Of a stretch of 64,000 bases of DNA, positions 52,651-60,263 are shown piece by piece. The notes below the pieces were generated by a model, which saw nothing but the letters and a program-made list of their open reading frames with translations, had not been told where the DNA came from and ran no database searches. A program made the translations under genes and the position numbers. The first letter of the stretch is position 1. The number at the start of each line of letters is the position of its first letter. This DNA is from Pelosinus baikalensis (GTDB lineage Bacteria > Bacillota > Negativicutes > DSM-13327), in assembly GCF_020819555.1 (NCBI RefSeq), contig NZ_JAJHJB010000002.1:186001-250000 (forward strand). The letters are read 5' to 3'.

Positions 52651-53712
52651 ATGAAAAATAATATTGTAATTTTCTTCTTATCTTGTATAGGAGGAATCAT
52701 CTTTTTTAGTGCCCATATTCCTCTTCCTTGGACCATCGGTCCCTTGGTGACCACCTTACTTTGGAAGACAGTTAGAAAGAAACCCATCCATTGGCCAAAA
52801 TCCATACGCAATACAGGTCTAATTTTTCTTGGGTATGCTATGGGCAGTCCTTTTACCCTTCAGGTAGGTCAACAAATTTTAGATCAGCTCCCCGGCATGC
52901 TGCTAACGACCTTCACTACTATGACAATGAGCCTTTTGGCAGGATGGTTTACTTGCCGCTTTACAGGTGTGGGGATGGTAAATGGTTTGGTTGGCAGTAT
53001 ACCCGGCGGTCTTTCCCAAATGGCTGTCATTTGTGAGGAAATTGATGGTGCCGATGTTGCTGTCGTTACTCTTATGCAAATAACCAGGGTACTAACCGTT
53101 GTATTTATTGTACCAATGCTGGCAATTTACGGTCTTTCAAACAATTCTACCCCTCTGCCGCTTTTTGCATCTACTGCCTCTTTACAATTTGAACAATTTC
53201 TGCCCTTTGGAATTGTATGTATTATTTCGGCCTTCATAGCCAGAGTCATCAGAATTCCCACCCCTTATCTTATGGGACCTGTTATTGGAACCATTGCCCT
53301 TATCATTCAAGGCTATGACGCTCCTCATCTTCCCCAATACATCACAGCATTAGCACAGATATTCATTGGAATACGCATGGGAGCCGATATCACTTTCGAT
53401 GGATTAACAAATTGGAAATCCATTGTCTCCTATAGCTTTGGAGGAGTAATTTTTGTCATTACAGGTTCATTAGGGATTGATTATTTGCTGGTGAAGCTCT
53501 ATGGAATTCCTTTTCTAACCGCTTTTATCAGTACCGCCCCCGGTGGCATAACAGAGATGGGACTCACAGCCATGACGGTTCATGCTGATGTTTCACTGGT
53601 TGTTGCCTACCAATTATTTCGCTTATTATCCATGCTGCTTATCGGGATTCCCCTGCTGCGATGGTGGTTAGGGAAAAAAGCAGTTCACAAGACCTTGCAG
53701 CCTACCCTCTAA
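52651..53712 (+). CDS. AbrB-family membrane protein (AbrB duplication domain)
   Basis: The 353-residue protein has ten or more membrane helices arranged as two repeats, each with a motif such as GSIPGGLSQMAVICEEIDGA (about 115-135) and STAPGGITEMGLTAMTVHAD (about 292-312). This is the pattern of the AbrB/AmoA-like membrane family (YbfO/AbrB). Transport is likely but no substrate is known. The ATG at 52651 is used; GGAAAGG precedes it. Confidence 0.85.
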   Translation: MKNNIVIFFLSCIGGIIFFSAHIPLPWTIGPLVTTLLWKTVRKKPIHWPKSIRNTGLIFLGYAMGSPFTLQVGQQILDQLPGMLLTTFTTMTMSLLAGWFTCRFTGVGMVNGLVGSIPGGLSQMAVICEEIDGADVAVVTLMQITRVLTVVFIVPMLAIYGLSNNSTPLPLFASTASLQFEQFLPFGIVCIISAFIARVIRIPTPYLMGPVIGTIALIIQGYDAPHLPQYITALAQIFIGIRMGADITFDGLTNWKSIVSYSFGGVIFVITGSLGIDYLLVKLYGIPFLTAFISTAPGGITEMGLTAMTVHADVSLVVAYQLFRLLSMLLIGIPLLRWWLGKKAVHKTLQPTL

Positions 53713-53724
53713 TATGAAATACTA

Positions 53725-53778
53725 AAAACAGCAAGATTAGCCTGATTTTCGATATTTCTCGGCTAATCTTGCTGTTTT
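53725..53778. terminator. Bidirectional terminator between the AbrB gene and the ECF gene
   Basis: AAAACAGCAAGATTAGCC and GGCTAATCTTGCTGTTTT are perfect 18-bp inverted copies with an 18-nt T-rich loop, followed by TTTTGT on the plus strand. It lies between converging genes. Confidence 0.88.
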
Positions 53779-53819
53779 ATTTTGTATCTATCGCCAGCTT
53801 TCATCATTTCGCTGCAGCG

Positions 53820-54353
53820 TTACCGTCTTAACAGCTTACGTAACTTAGGTCCTAAAATAAGCGCTATAATCAGTCCTGCACCCGATGTCATTAAGGAACT
53901 AGGTATATTCCCCAGCGCAGTAGCAAAACTCCCCGTAACATACCACCAGGCTAAAATATATCCGCATAATGTCCAAAGAGCAGCTAAAATACAGGCAAAG
54001 AAAGCGCGGACAAACAACTTGCCTGCCCCATGAGAACTTGCCGTGGCCTCAGGCCATAATCCTTTAGCAACCACACCAACAATCAAACCTGCAATTCCTT
54101 TAATAACAAAAGACCATAGTGTATAAGGAGAAAAGCCCATCAAAAGATCATAAAAACCTGATCCAATGGCTCCTGCCAATCCTGCATATACACCACCAAA
54201 AATAATACCCATTGTATATAAAAATGCCGATCCCAAATGAACCATTGCTCCAACGCCAAAAGGTATTTTAATGGTTGTGGCAATCGTACACATAGAGGAG
54301 AGTACACCGATAAATACAATATCTCTTACATCCAATTTACGCTTGCGATTCAT
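53820..54353 (-). CDS. ECF transporter S component, probable vitamin B6 type
   Basis: The 177-residue protein has six membrane helices and the family features VGAMVHLGSAFLYTMGIIFG and GSGFYDLLMGFSPYTLWSF. S components bind a vitamin and couple to a shared EcfAAT module encoded elsewhere. It lies 25 bp after a pyridoxal kinase gene in the same operon, so PdxU2-like B6 uptake is the best guess; that rests on context. Confidence 0.8.
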   Translation of the reverse strand: MNRKRKLDVRDIVFIGVLSSMCTIATTIKIPFGVGAMVHLGSAFLYTMGIIFGGVYAGLAGAIGSGFYDLLMGFSPYTLWSFVIKGIAGLIVGVVAKGLWPEATASSHGAGKLFVRAFFACILAALWTLCGYILAWWYVTGSFATALGNIPSSLMTSGAGLIIALILGPKLRKLLRR

Positions 54354-54378
54354 AGCTCAACCTCCCTATATTTCCTTT

Positions 54379-55233
54379 TTATTCTTGGCTGGTATCTCTG
54401 CAAAGCCAAGGCAGCACCTTTTCTACCAATACACCCTCACGGGAGGGAGTTTGAGCAGCAAAGGTCGTTTGAATGGAGATCCTGACAAATTCGGCTGCCC
54501 GTTCCATGGCTGCTGACAGACAGTCCTGCTGCAGCAAAGACCCCACCAGCACACTTGCAAAAATATCTCCTGTTCCAGGATATTTAGCTGGAATGTGGTC
54601 GCTGTAAACTTCCCAGAAGCTATTTTGCCTTTTATCATATCCTATGGTAAGAATTTTCTCATTCACAAAGGGAATTCCTGTGATTACCACCTTGGATGGA
54701 CCAAAACCTCCTAAGTCCACAAGCCATTTCTTCATTTTCTTGGTATCATAGATTGTATTCTGATAACTCTCTCCCAGTAAAAAACATGCCTCCGTATAAT
54801 TCGGTGTAACAATATCTGCTTTTCGAACTAAATCCTTCATTCGCTCTTGCATGTGACGCGTATAAATAGAATATAACTTCCCCTCATCCCCCATGACTGG
54901 GTCCACAACTACCAAGGGATGGTTGGAAGAAAATTCATCAATAAAGTGCTGTACTACATCAATTTGTTCCTCTGAAGCCAAAAAACCACTGTAAATACAA
55001 TGAAAATCAATTTCTTCTTTCTTCCAATGATGAAAAAAATCCGGCATGTGGTTTGTAAAATCGCAAAATGCTAAGTCTTTAAAACCACCTAAGTGAGTAC
55101 TTAATACAGCTGTCGGAAGAGGACAGACTTGAATTCCCATTGTTGATAATACAGGCATAATGACTGTTAAAGAGCAGCGTCCAAAACAGGAAATATCATG
55201 AACAGCCGCCACTTTGGGCACGAAATTTTTCAT
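54379..55233 (-). CDS. pdxY: Pyridoxal/pyridoxamine kinase
   Basis: This enzyme phosphorylates vitamin B6 vitamers to trap them as PLP precursors. The 284-residue ribokinase-fold protein shows HDISCFGRCSLTVIMPVLST at the N-terminus, VVDPVMGDEGKLY, TPNYTEACFL and the catalytic Asp in YPGTGDIFASVLVGSLL. Length and motifs fit PdxK/PdxY; the two names cannot be separated here. It is coupled to an ECF S gene downstream. AAGGAG precedes the ATG. Confidence 0.9.
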   Translation of the reverse strand: MKNFVPKVAAVHDISCFGRCSLTVIMPVLSTMGIQVCPLPTAVLSTHLGGFKDLAFCDFTNHMPDFFHHWKKEEIDFHCIYSGFLASEEQIDVVQHFIDEFSSNHPLVVVDPVMGDEGKLYSIYTRHMQERMKDLVRKADIVTPNYTEACFLLGESYQNTIYDTKKMKKWLVDLGGFGPSKVVITGIPFVNEKILTIGYDKRQNSFWEVYSDHIPAKYPGTGDIFASVLVGSLLQQDCLSAAMERAAEFVRISIQTTFAAQTPSREGVLVEKVLPWLCRDTSQE

Positions 55234-55370
55234 TACTTTCTCCTTTTAAGCATAAATCTCCTATATTTTATAATACATCGAAAATTAGTATATCGCAAAA
55301 GAAAGCCACTCGTCAATTTTGAAGGTACTGCCAGATTTCAAGAAACATCTTTTTCCTTATCCAAATGGCA

Positions 55371-55422
55371 AATAGCAAAAGAAGACTTGACCGCAGCCTG
55401 GGTCAAGTCTTCTTTTGCTATT
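55371..55422. terminator. Terminator after opuCC (perfect 22-bp stem)
   Basis: AATAGCAAAAGAAGACTTGA-CC pairs exactly with GG-TCAAGTCTTCTTTTGCTATT around an 8-nt loop. It ends at the opuCC stop codon and lies between diverging transcription ends of the opuC and pdxY units. Confidence 0.85.
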
Positions 55423-56318
55423 TATTTAATTAATCCTTTGGATTGCAGCCATTCCTTGGCTACGGCCTTTGGATCTTGTTTTTCCAAATCTACTTTTGCA
55501 TTGAGCTTAGCCATCTCTGTTTCATTTAATTTTCCTGCCAGTAATTTAAGCGCATCGGCAATTTCAGGATGCTTTTTTAACGTATCTTCTCTTATAATAG
55601 GGGCCGCATAATATGGAGGGAAGAACTTTTTATCATCCTCTAAGACCTTCAAATTAAATGCTACAATACGCCCATCAGTAGAAAATCCGTCAATAACATC
55701 AACCTTTTTATCACGTACTGCTGCATATGTCAAACCTGGGTCCATCCCACTAGCAGCGGCAAATTTAAAGCCATATTTCTCTTCTAAGCCTTTTTGTCCA
55801 TCTGCTCGTTCTAGAAACTCTTGCGTACATCCAAGCATCAGGCGATCTGCCTTAGCTGCCAAATCAGAAATGGTATTAATTCCTAAACGCTCTGCTTCAT
55901 CAGTACGCATGGTTAAGGTATAGGTATTGTTAAAACCGAAAGGTTCAAGCCAAATAATTTGCTTCTTCTCTTTATATATGTTCTTTACTTTATCATAGGC
56001 AGCCTGAGGATCACTAATCATTGGCTCCCCTAGAAGATTAATGAGTGCCGTACCTGTATATTCAGGATATATGTCAATATCCCCGCGTTCAATAGCTTGG
56101 GATACAACACTAGTTCCTCCAAGAAAAGCTTTCGTTTCGACTTTCAATTTGGTTTGATCTTCAATCACATATTTCATCATGTAGACTAAAATATCTTGTT
56201 CGGTAAAGTTCTTTCCAGCAATTACAACGGTGTTACTATTTTTCCCTGATAACAAAGAACATCCTGTAAACACCATTACCACTAAAACACTAAGTAACAA
56301 AATAGCTGTCTTTTTCAT
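55422..56318 (-). CDS. opuCC: Glycine betaine/proline-type ABC transporter binding lipoprotein
   Basis: The 298-residue protein has a lipoprotein signal with lipobox FTGC (about residues 17-20) and an OpuAC-type substrate-binding domain: VVIAGKNFTEQDILVYMM, then IDIYPEYTGTALINLLGEP and GINTISDLAAKADRLMLG, with GGTSVVSQAIERGDI. OpuC/OpuB-type proteins bind quaternary amines such as glycine betaine, carnitine or choline. It is third in the opuC operon and ends at a strong terminator. Ligand specificity is not predictable in detail. Confidence 0.9.
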   Translation of the reverse strand: MKKTAILLLSVLVVMVFTGCSLLSGKNSNTVVIAGKNFTEQDILVYMMKYVIEDQTKLKVETKAFLGGTSVVSQAIERGDIDIYPEYTGTALINLLGEPMISDPQAAYDKVKNIYKEKKQIIWLEPFGFNNTYTLTMRTDEAERLGINTISDLAAKADRLMLGCTQEFLERADGQKGLEEKYGFKFAAASGMDPGLTYAAVRDKKVDVIDGFSTDGRIVAFNLKVLEDDKKFFPPYYAAPIIREDTLKKHPEIADALKLLAGKLNETEMAKLNAKVDLEKQDPKAVAKEWLQSKGLIK

Positions 56319-56335
56319 CCTATCATCTCCCTATT

Positions 56336-56980
56336 TTACAATTTCTTTAATCCCTTTGGTTGCGCTTTGTACTCCAAGCGTTTTAGAGCAAAATCAAAGA
56401 CAATTGCTAAAAATGCAGCAGGTAACGCACCAGCCATAATTAATGGTGAATTAGCCATAGCAATGCCACGGAAAATCAAATCTCCCAGCCCCCCTGCACC
56501 AATCAGTGCTGCCAAAGTAGCCACACCTACAATAAGTACAGTCGCTGTTCGAACTCCTGCCATAATAACGGATAATGCCATAGGTAGCTCCACCATAAAT
56601 AATACTTGTATAGATGTCATACCCATACCAATACCCGCCTCTACAGCAGCAGGTGTTACACCTATGATTCCGGTATAGGTATTGCGAAGAATCGGGAGTA
56701 AACCGTATATGGTCAAAGCAATAATAGCAGGCACATTACCAATACCAAAGAAGGGTATCATAAAACCTAACAATGCCAAACTAGGAATCGTTTGAAAGAC
56801 TGCTGTCACGCCAATAATCGGTTCCGCCCATTTTCTATGACGTGTCAACAAAATACCGAGAGGAATAGCAATCAAATTAGCAATAAACAATGAAATAAAT
56901 GTTAATTGCAGATGTTCCCAAGAGGCCATCAAAATATCTTCATATCGATTTTGAAAAATTTCAAGTAAATCAATTAACAT
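56336..56980 (-). CDS. opuCB: Glycine betaine-type ABC transporter permease
   Basis: The 214-residue permease has six membrane helices and the cytoplasmic EAA-loop TPAAVEAGIGMGMTSIQVLF typical of OpuC/OpuB permeases. Only one permease gene is present; Bacillus OpuC and OpuB use two, so this must work as a homodimer. It overlaps the end of opuCA by 7 bp and starts after GGGAGGGG. Confidence 0.9.
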   Translation of the reverse strand: MLIDLLEIFQNRYEDILMASWEHLQLTFISLFIANLIAIPLGILLTRHRKWAEPIIGVTAVFQTIPSLALLGFMIPFFGIGNVPAIIALTIYGLLPILRNTYTGIIGVTPAAVEAGIGMGMTSIQVLFMVELPMALSVIMAGVRTATVLIVGVATLAALIGAGGLGDLIFRGIAMANSPLIMAGALPAAFLAIVFDFALKRLEYKAQPKGLKKL

Positions 56981-58131
56981 AGAATCGCCCCTCCCTCTAT
57001 TATTGGGCCACTCTCAGCTTCTTGAAACCGTTCAGCCATAACATCTACTAGGCTTGACCGAGTAATCACTCCTAATAATTCATTTTCTTCACTAACTACA
57101 GGAAGATAAGCAATATGATGTTTGCTAATAATTTGTAATGCTTCTGTTAAAGACTGACTTACATTTATCTTATATATAACAGGATTTAATACATCCTGCA
57201 GCAGAATTTCTTCCTGCTGAAAATTATTGTGAATATCCCACACACTAACTTTCCCAAGTAATTTTCGATTAGGATCCACAACAAGCAGAGTATCAACTTT
57301 CTGCTTTCTCATTTGCACAATTGCTTCTGCGAGCCCCTTACTAGGCCGTGCAGTAACGGGTCTTACCATGATTTCCTGAATAGATGGTAAGATATCTGCT
57401 TTTTGCAGCCGATTTACGCCAATAAACTCTTTGACAAATTCATTCGCTGGATGACGCAATATCTGCTCAGGTGTATCTACTTGCACAATTTTGCCGTCTT
57501 TAATAATACAAATACGATTGGCAATTTTGATTGCTTCATCAATATCATGCGTAACGAAAATGATTGTTTTAGAAATTACTTCCTGTAATCGAACCAGTTC
57601 ATCCTGCAGCTGCTCACGACTGATAGGGTCCAAGGCACTAAATGGTTCATCCATTAATATGATTGGCGGATCAGCAGCCATGGCACGAATTACTCCAATT
57701 CGCTGTTGTTGACCACCGCTTAATTCATTAGGATAGCGATTACTATAAATATCAGGATCAAGATTAACCATGCGGAGTAAATCAGCAACACGGTTCAAAT
57801 ACATATTCTTATCCCATTTTTTTAGTTTTGGTACCAATGCCACATTTTCAGCGATTGTCATATGAGGCAGTAAGCCGATATTTTGTATCACATAGCCAAT
57901 ATTTCTCCGCAGCTCAACAGGATTTAACTGACTGATATCCTCACCTTTTATAAAGATCTTCCCTGTAGTTGATTCTACTAAACGATTAATCATTTTCATA
58001 GTGGTTGTTTTCCCACAACCACTAGGACCAATCAGTACTAGGATTTCACCTTCTCTAATATGTAGATTGATATCATCTACCACTTTTCGTCCATGCTCAT
58101 ACATCTTAGATATATTTTCGAAACGTATCAT
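56974..58131 (-). CDS. opuCA: Glycine betaine-type ABC transporter ATPase with CBS domains
   Basis: The 385-residue protein has an ABC ATPase domain (Walker A GPSGCGKTT near residue 38, signature LSGGQQQRIGVIRAM, Walker B PPIILMDEPFSALDP) and a C-terminal pair of CBS domains (about 255-370; AYLPVVSEENELLGVITRSS) that sense ionic strength or c-di-AMP in this family. The ATG at 58131 is used with GAGGGGG upstream. It is the first gene of opuCA-CB-CC and has a promoter with a bipartite operator directly upstream. Confidence 0.92.
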   Translation of the reverse strand: MIRFENISKMYEHGRKVVDDINLHIREGEILVLIGPSGCGKTTTMKMINRLVESTTGKIFIKGEDISQLNPVELRRNIGYVIQNIGLLPHMTIAENVALVPKLKKWDKNMYLNRVADLLRMVNLDPDIYSNRYPNELSGGQQQRIGVIRAMAADPPIILMDEPFSALDPISREQLQDELVRLQEVISKTIIFVTHDIDEAIKIANRICIIKDGKIVQVDTPEQILRHPANEFVKEFIGVNRLQKADILPSIQEIMVRPVTARPSKGLAEAIVQMRKQKVDTLLVVDPNRKLLGKVSVWDIHNNFQQEEILLQDVLNPVIYKINVSQSLTEALQIISKHHIAYLPVVSEENELLGVITRSSLVDVMAERFQEAESGPIIEGGAILC

Positions 58132-58207
58132 CAAATCCCCCTCTTTCGTTATCTTGTGCTAGTACAAGATTTTCAAAACTATAAGAGATTCTCATAGCAT
58201 TTTCAAA

Positions 58208-58285
58208 CTAACAACTTACACTATACCATAAAATTGTTAGCCATGCAAGACACTAGCAATTTTTTCATGCTAATGAAGTTGTTAG
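58208..58285. promoter_or_regulatory. Bipartite operator over the opuC promoter, probable BusR site
   Basis: Two 33-bp modules, 58208-58240 and 58253-58285, each read CTARCAA-N19-TTGTTAG: inverted arms of 7 bp with a 19-bp centre. They repeat with a 45-bp period and a 12-bp gap. The arms extend further (CTAACAACTT with AAGTTGTTAG). The two modules bracket the promoter, with the -35 in the gap and the -10 in the first module. A dimer-of-dimers repressor such as BusR, encoded next door, would fit this layout. Confidence 0.75.
58220..58248 (-). promoter_or_regulatory. Sigma-A-type promoter of opuC
   Basis: On the minus strand TTGCAT (58248-58243) and TATAGT (58225-58220) are spaced 17 bp. The start would be near 58213, about 80 nt before the opuCA ATG. 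Confidence 0.8.
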
Positions 58286-58303
58286 TATAACGAATCGAAA
58301 AAT

Positions 58304-58396
58304 CAACCACAAAGACGCAAAGGACACAAAGGGTTTTATTTATTTTTTGTGCACTCCTTTGTGTGCCGCATCAGCGGCATTATGCCTTTGTGGTTC
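58304..58396 (+). repeat. Dispersed structured repeat, copy 5
   Basis: CAACCACAAAGACGCAAAGG and ATGCCTTTGTGGTTC pair at the ends, ACACAAAGG with CCTTTGTGTG inside, and GCCGC-ATCA-GCGGC is the third stem. It lies between the opuC operator and the busR terminator. Confidence 0.93.
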
Positions 58397-58432
58397 ATAA
58401 AATCTTATTTTTCACCTAAAACTTAGCTAGTT

Positions 58433-58488
58433 AAAAATCCCCTTGATAAATAGCACAGGATATGTGCTGCTTATCAAGGGGATTTTTA
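58433..58488. terminator. Terminator after the BusR-like gene
   Basis: AAAAATCCCCTTGATAA pairs with TTATCAAGGGGATTTTT, with AGCAC/GTGCT inside. T tracts occur on both strands. It ends 5 bp from the stop of the regulator gene. Confidence 0.92.
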
Positions 58489-58492
58489 ACAT

Positions 58493-59113
58493 TCATTCTT
58501 GCAGTACTGTATTCACTTTTTCCAAAATATCACCGGAACCAACCACGATTAGACGATCTCCAGCTTGCAGGAGTGCACCTGCTCCTGGAGATATGATTAC
58601 TTCCATTCCTCTTCTGATGGCAATAAGAGTGGCACCTGTACGCTGCCAAAGCCCAAGCTGAGCAACAGAACGCCCTACTGCGCTGGCATTTTCTGAAACA
58701 TATACCTCAACAGGATTAAAAGGTTGTAAATTTCTCAGCCGATCAGTATAACGCGTAATTTGAACGATAATTTCATCAAAGCGGTTATTGATTTCGTTTT
58801 TCTTTTCCATTAAAAATTCTAGCTCTTGTTTTAAAGAATAAGCTGAATGCATAGCCAGGTGATGCCGTATAAATTCCTCAGCCTGCTCTTGGGATTGTAC
58901 TAGAATTTCTTTTCCTTGAGATACAGCAACAACATTTGCCTGCCCTAGTAACCCCATGGCCTTACGAATGGTTTCAGGAGAGACATTGTACTGACTGGCC
59001 AGCAATGTACGTCCTGATATCTTATCACCAACAGCAAATTCACCATTAACAATCCGCTCCGCTACATCCATTGCAATGGACTCATATACGGGTATATTAC
59101 TTTTCATTCTCAT
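58493..59113 (-). CDS. busR: BusR-like GntR/RCK_C regulator (c-di-AMP-responsive osmolyte repressor)
   Basis: The 206-residue protein joins a GntR-type winged helix (about 8-72; AERIVNGEFAVGDKISGRTL, then NVSPETIRKAMGLL), a coiled coil (about 75-125; EFLMEKKNEINNRFDEIIVQ) and a TrkA-C/RCK_C domain (about 130-206; GATLIAIRRGMEVIISPGAG). This is the layout of BusR of Lactococcus and Streptococcus, a tetrameric repressor of the betaine transporter that binds DNA when c-di-AMP occupies the RCK_C domain. It lies upstream of, and in the same direction as, the opuC operon, next to a matching operator. Assignment is by architecture and context. Confidence 0.88.
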   Translation of the reverse strand: MRMKSNIPVYESIAMDVAERIVNGEFAVGDKISGRTLLASQYNVSPETIRKAMGLLGQANVVAVSQGKEILVQSQEQAEEFIRHHLAMHSAYSLKQELEFLMEKKNEINNRFDEIIVQITRYTDRLRNLQPFNPVEVYVSENASAVGRSVAQLGLWQRTGATLIAIRRGMEVIISPGAGALLQAGDRLIVVGSGDILEKVNTVLQE

Positions 59114-59324
59114 TTTTCGCCTCTGCTTTTACATATAAGTCCCTATGTGCCAATAACTTACACATCTCAACAATTTGTAATCATATACTATTCTAATCAT
59201 GAAATCAAGATTTTTTTACTTTCTTCTTGGACCATCATCACCGATCAGCTCTAACCAGTCGCAACTCTTAAGTAATTATAACATATTCCATCATTTATCT
59301 TCCTATATAATATCCATTTTCATT

Positions 59325-59352
59325 ATAAAAACCCTGCCAAAAAGTACAGGGC
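59325..59352 (-). terminator. Terminator after pabC
   Basis: On the minus strand GCCCTG-TACTTTTTGG-CAGGGT is followed by TTTTATAATG. It ends the pabA-pabB-pabC unit 21 bp after the pabC stop. Confidence 0.8.
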
Positions 59353-59372
59353 TCCAGTATCAATTTTATCAG

Positions 59373-60251
59373 CTACACTCTTATAATTGACAACCATTCC
59401 TGGATATGTTTTTGATACTGCCGCCTTAAGAAGGCTGTCATATTACCCCTTCTCCCTTGATTTACTTTACGTCCGTCCAACGTGGTTACTGCCATAATTT
59501 CTAGTAAAGAACTAGTAATGAATATTTCGGAAGCTCTTAGTAGTTCATCAGGGCTTACTTGTCGTTCTTCAATGGTGATTCCAGCCTGCCGAGCAAGTTC
59601 CAAAACAATATCTCTAGTAATACCTGGTAATAAACCGCTTTTTTTATCAGGTGTAATTAATCTGCCTTCCACCACTAAAAAAAGATTACACATCGTACCT
59701 TCTGCAACCTGATCCATGTTATTTAACAGTAATGCTTCATTAGCGCCCTTATCTTTTGCTTCCGATTTTGCCACTATATTATCAAGATAGTTAGCTGCCT
59801 TCACTACACATAAAGGCGAGGTAAGATTACGGCGTATATTGACCGTCGCCAAGCTCCATCCTCGTTCATAGGCATCATCGCCAAGGGGCTGAATGGGCGC
59901 AGCAAATACGATCACCGTAGGACCACCGCAAGTCGCAGGATCTGGGCGACTTGCCCCTGTCCCTCGGGATATGGTTAAGCGAACAGTAGCTTCTTGCAAA
60001 TCATTTTTTTGCAACGTTTGATAAATGGCCTTCGATAATTCATCTACAGAAGGGCAGCTAGGCCACCCCAGTATTTTCATACCTGCATGCAAACGCTTTA
60101 CATGTTCCACGAAGTAAAATACTCGCCCCTTATATACTCTCATGGTCTCGAATAAACCATGACCATATAAAAAACCATGATCATAAGGAGAGATGCTGGC
60201 CTCATTGCCTAATATCAACTTGCCATTTAGATAAATCCAGCTATTGTGCAT
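59373..60251 (-). CDS. pabC: Aminodeoxychorismate lyase (fold IV PLP enzyme)
   Basis: The 292-residue enzyme belongs to the branched-chain aminotransferase/aminodeoxychorismate lyase fold: the PLP Lys in CVVKAANYLDNIVAKSEA, the Glu in EGTMCNLFLV and IFITSSLLEIMAV near the end. As the third gene after pabA and pabB it should release pyruvate from aminodeoxychorismate to make p-aminobenzoate for folate. A D-amino acid transaminase role is possible from the fold alone, but the operon decides. It starts 12 bp after the pabB stop. Confidence 0.9.
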   Translation of the reverse strand: MHNSWIYLNGKLILGNEASISPYDHGFLYGHGLFETMRVYKGRVFYFVEHVKRLHAGMKILGWPSCPSVDELSKAIYQTLQKNDLQEATVRLTISRGTGASRPDPATCGGPTVIVFAAPIQPLGDDAYERGWSLATVNIRRNLTSPLCVVKAANYLDNIVAKSEAKDKGANEALLLNNMDQVAEGTMCNLFLVVEGRLITPDKKSGLLPGITRDIVLELARQAGITIEERQVSPDELLRASEIFITSSLLEIMAVTTLDGRKVNQGRRGNMTAFLRRQYQKHIQEWLSIIRV

Positions 60252-60263
60252 ATCTTTTCCCCC

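Noticed and set aside
55198..55611. Plus-strand 137-codon frame across the opuCC/pdxY gap
   Set aside because: It crosses a perfect 22-bp terminator stem and the opuCC coding region and has no ribosome site.
19006..58396. CRISPR array from the recurring 92-bp repeats
   Set aside because: The copies lie thousands of bases apart, are palindromic at several levels and have no spacers or cas genes.
59373..60251. D-amino acid aminotransferase or BCAT for the fold IV gene
   Set aside because: The fold would allow it, but the gene is coupled to pabA and pabB and the PabC role explains the operon.
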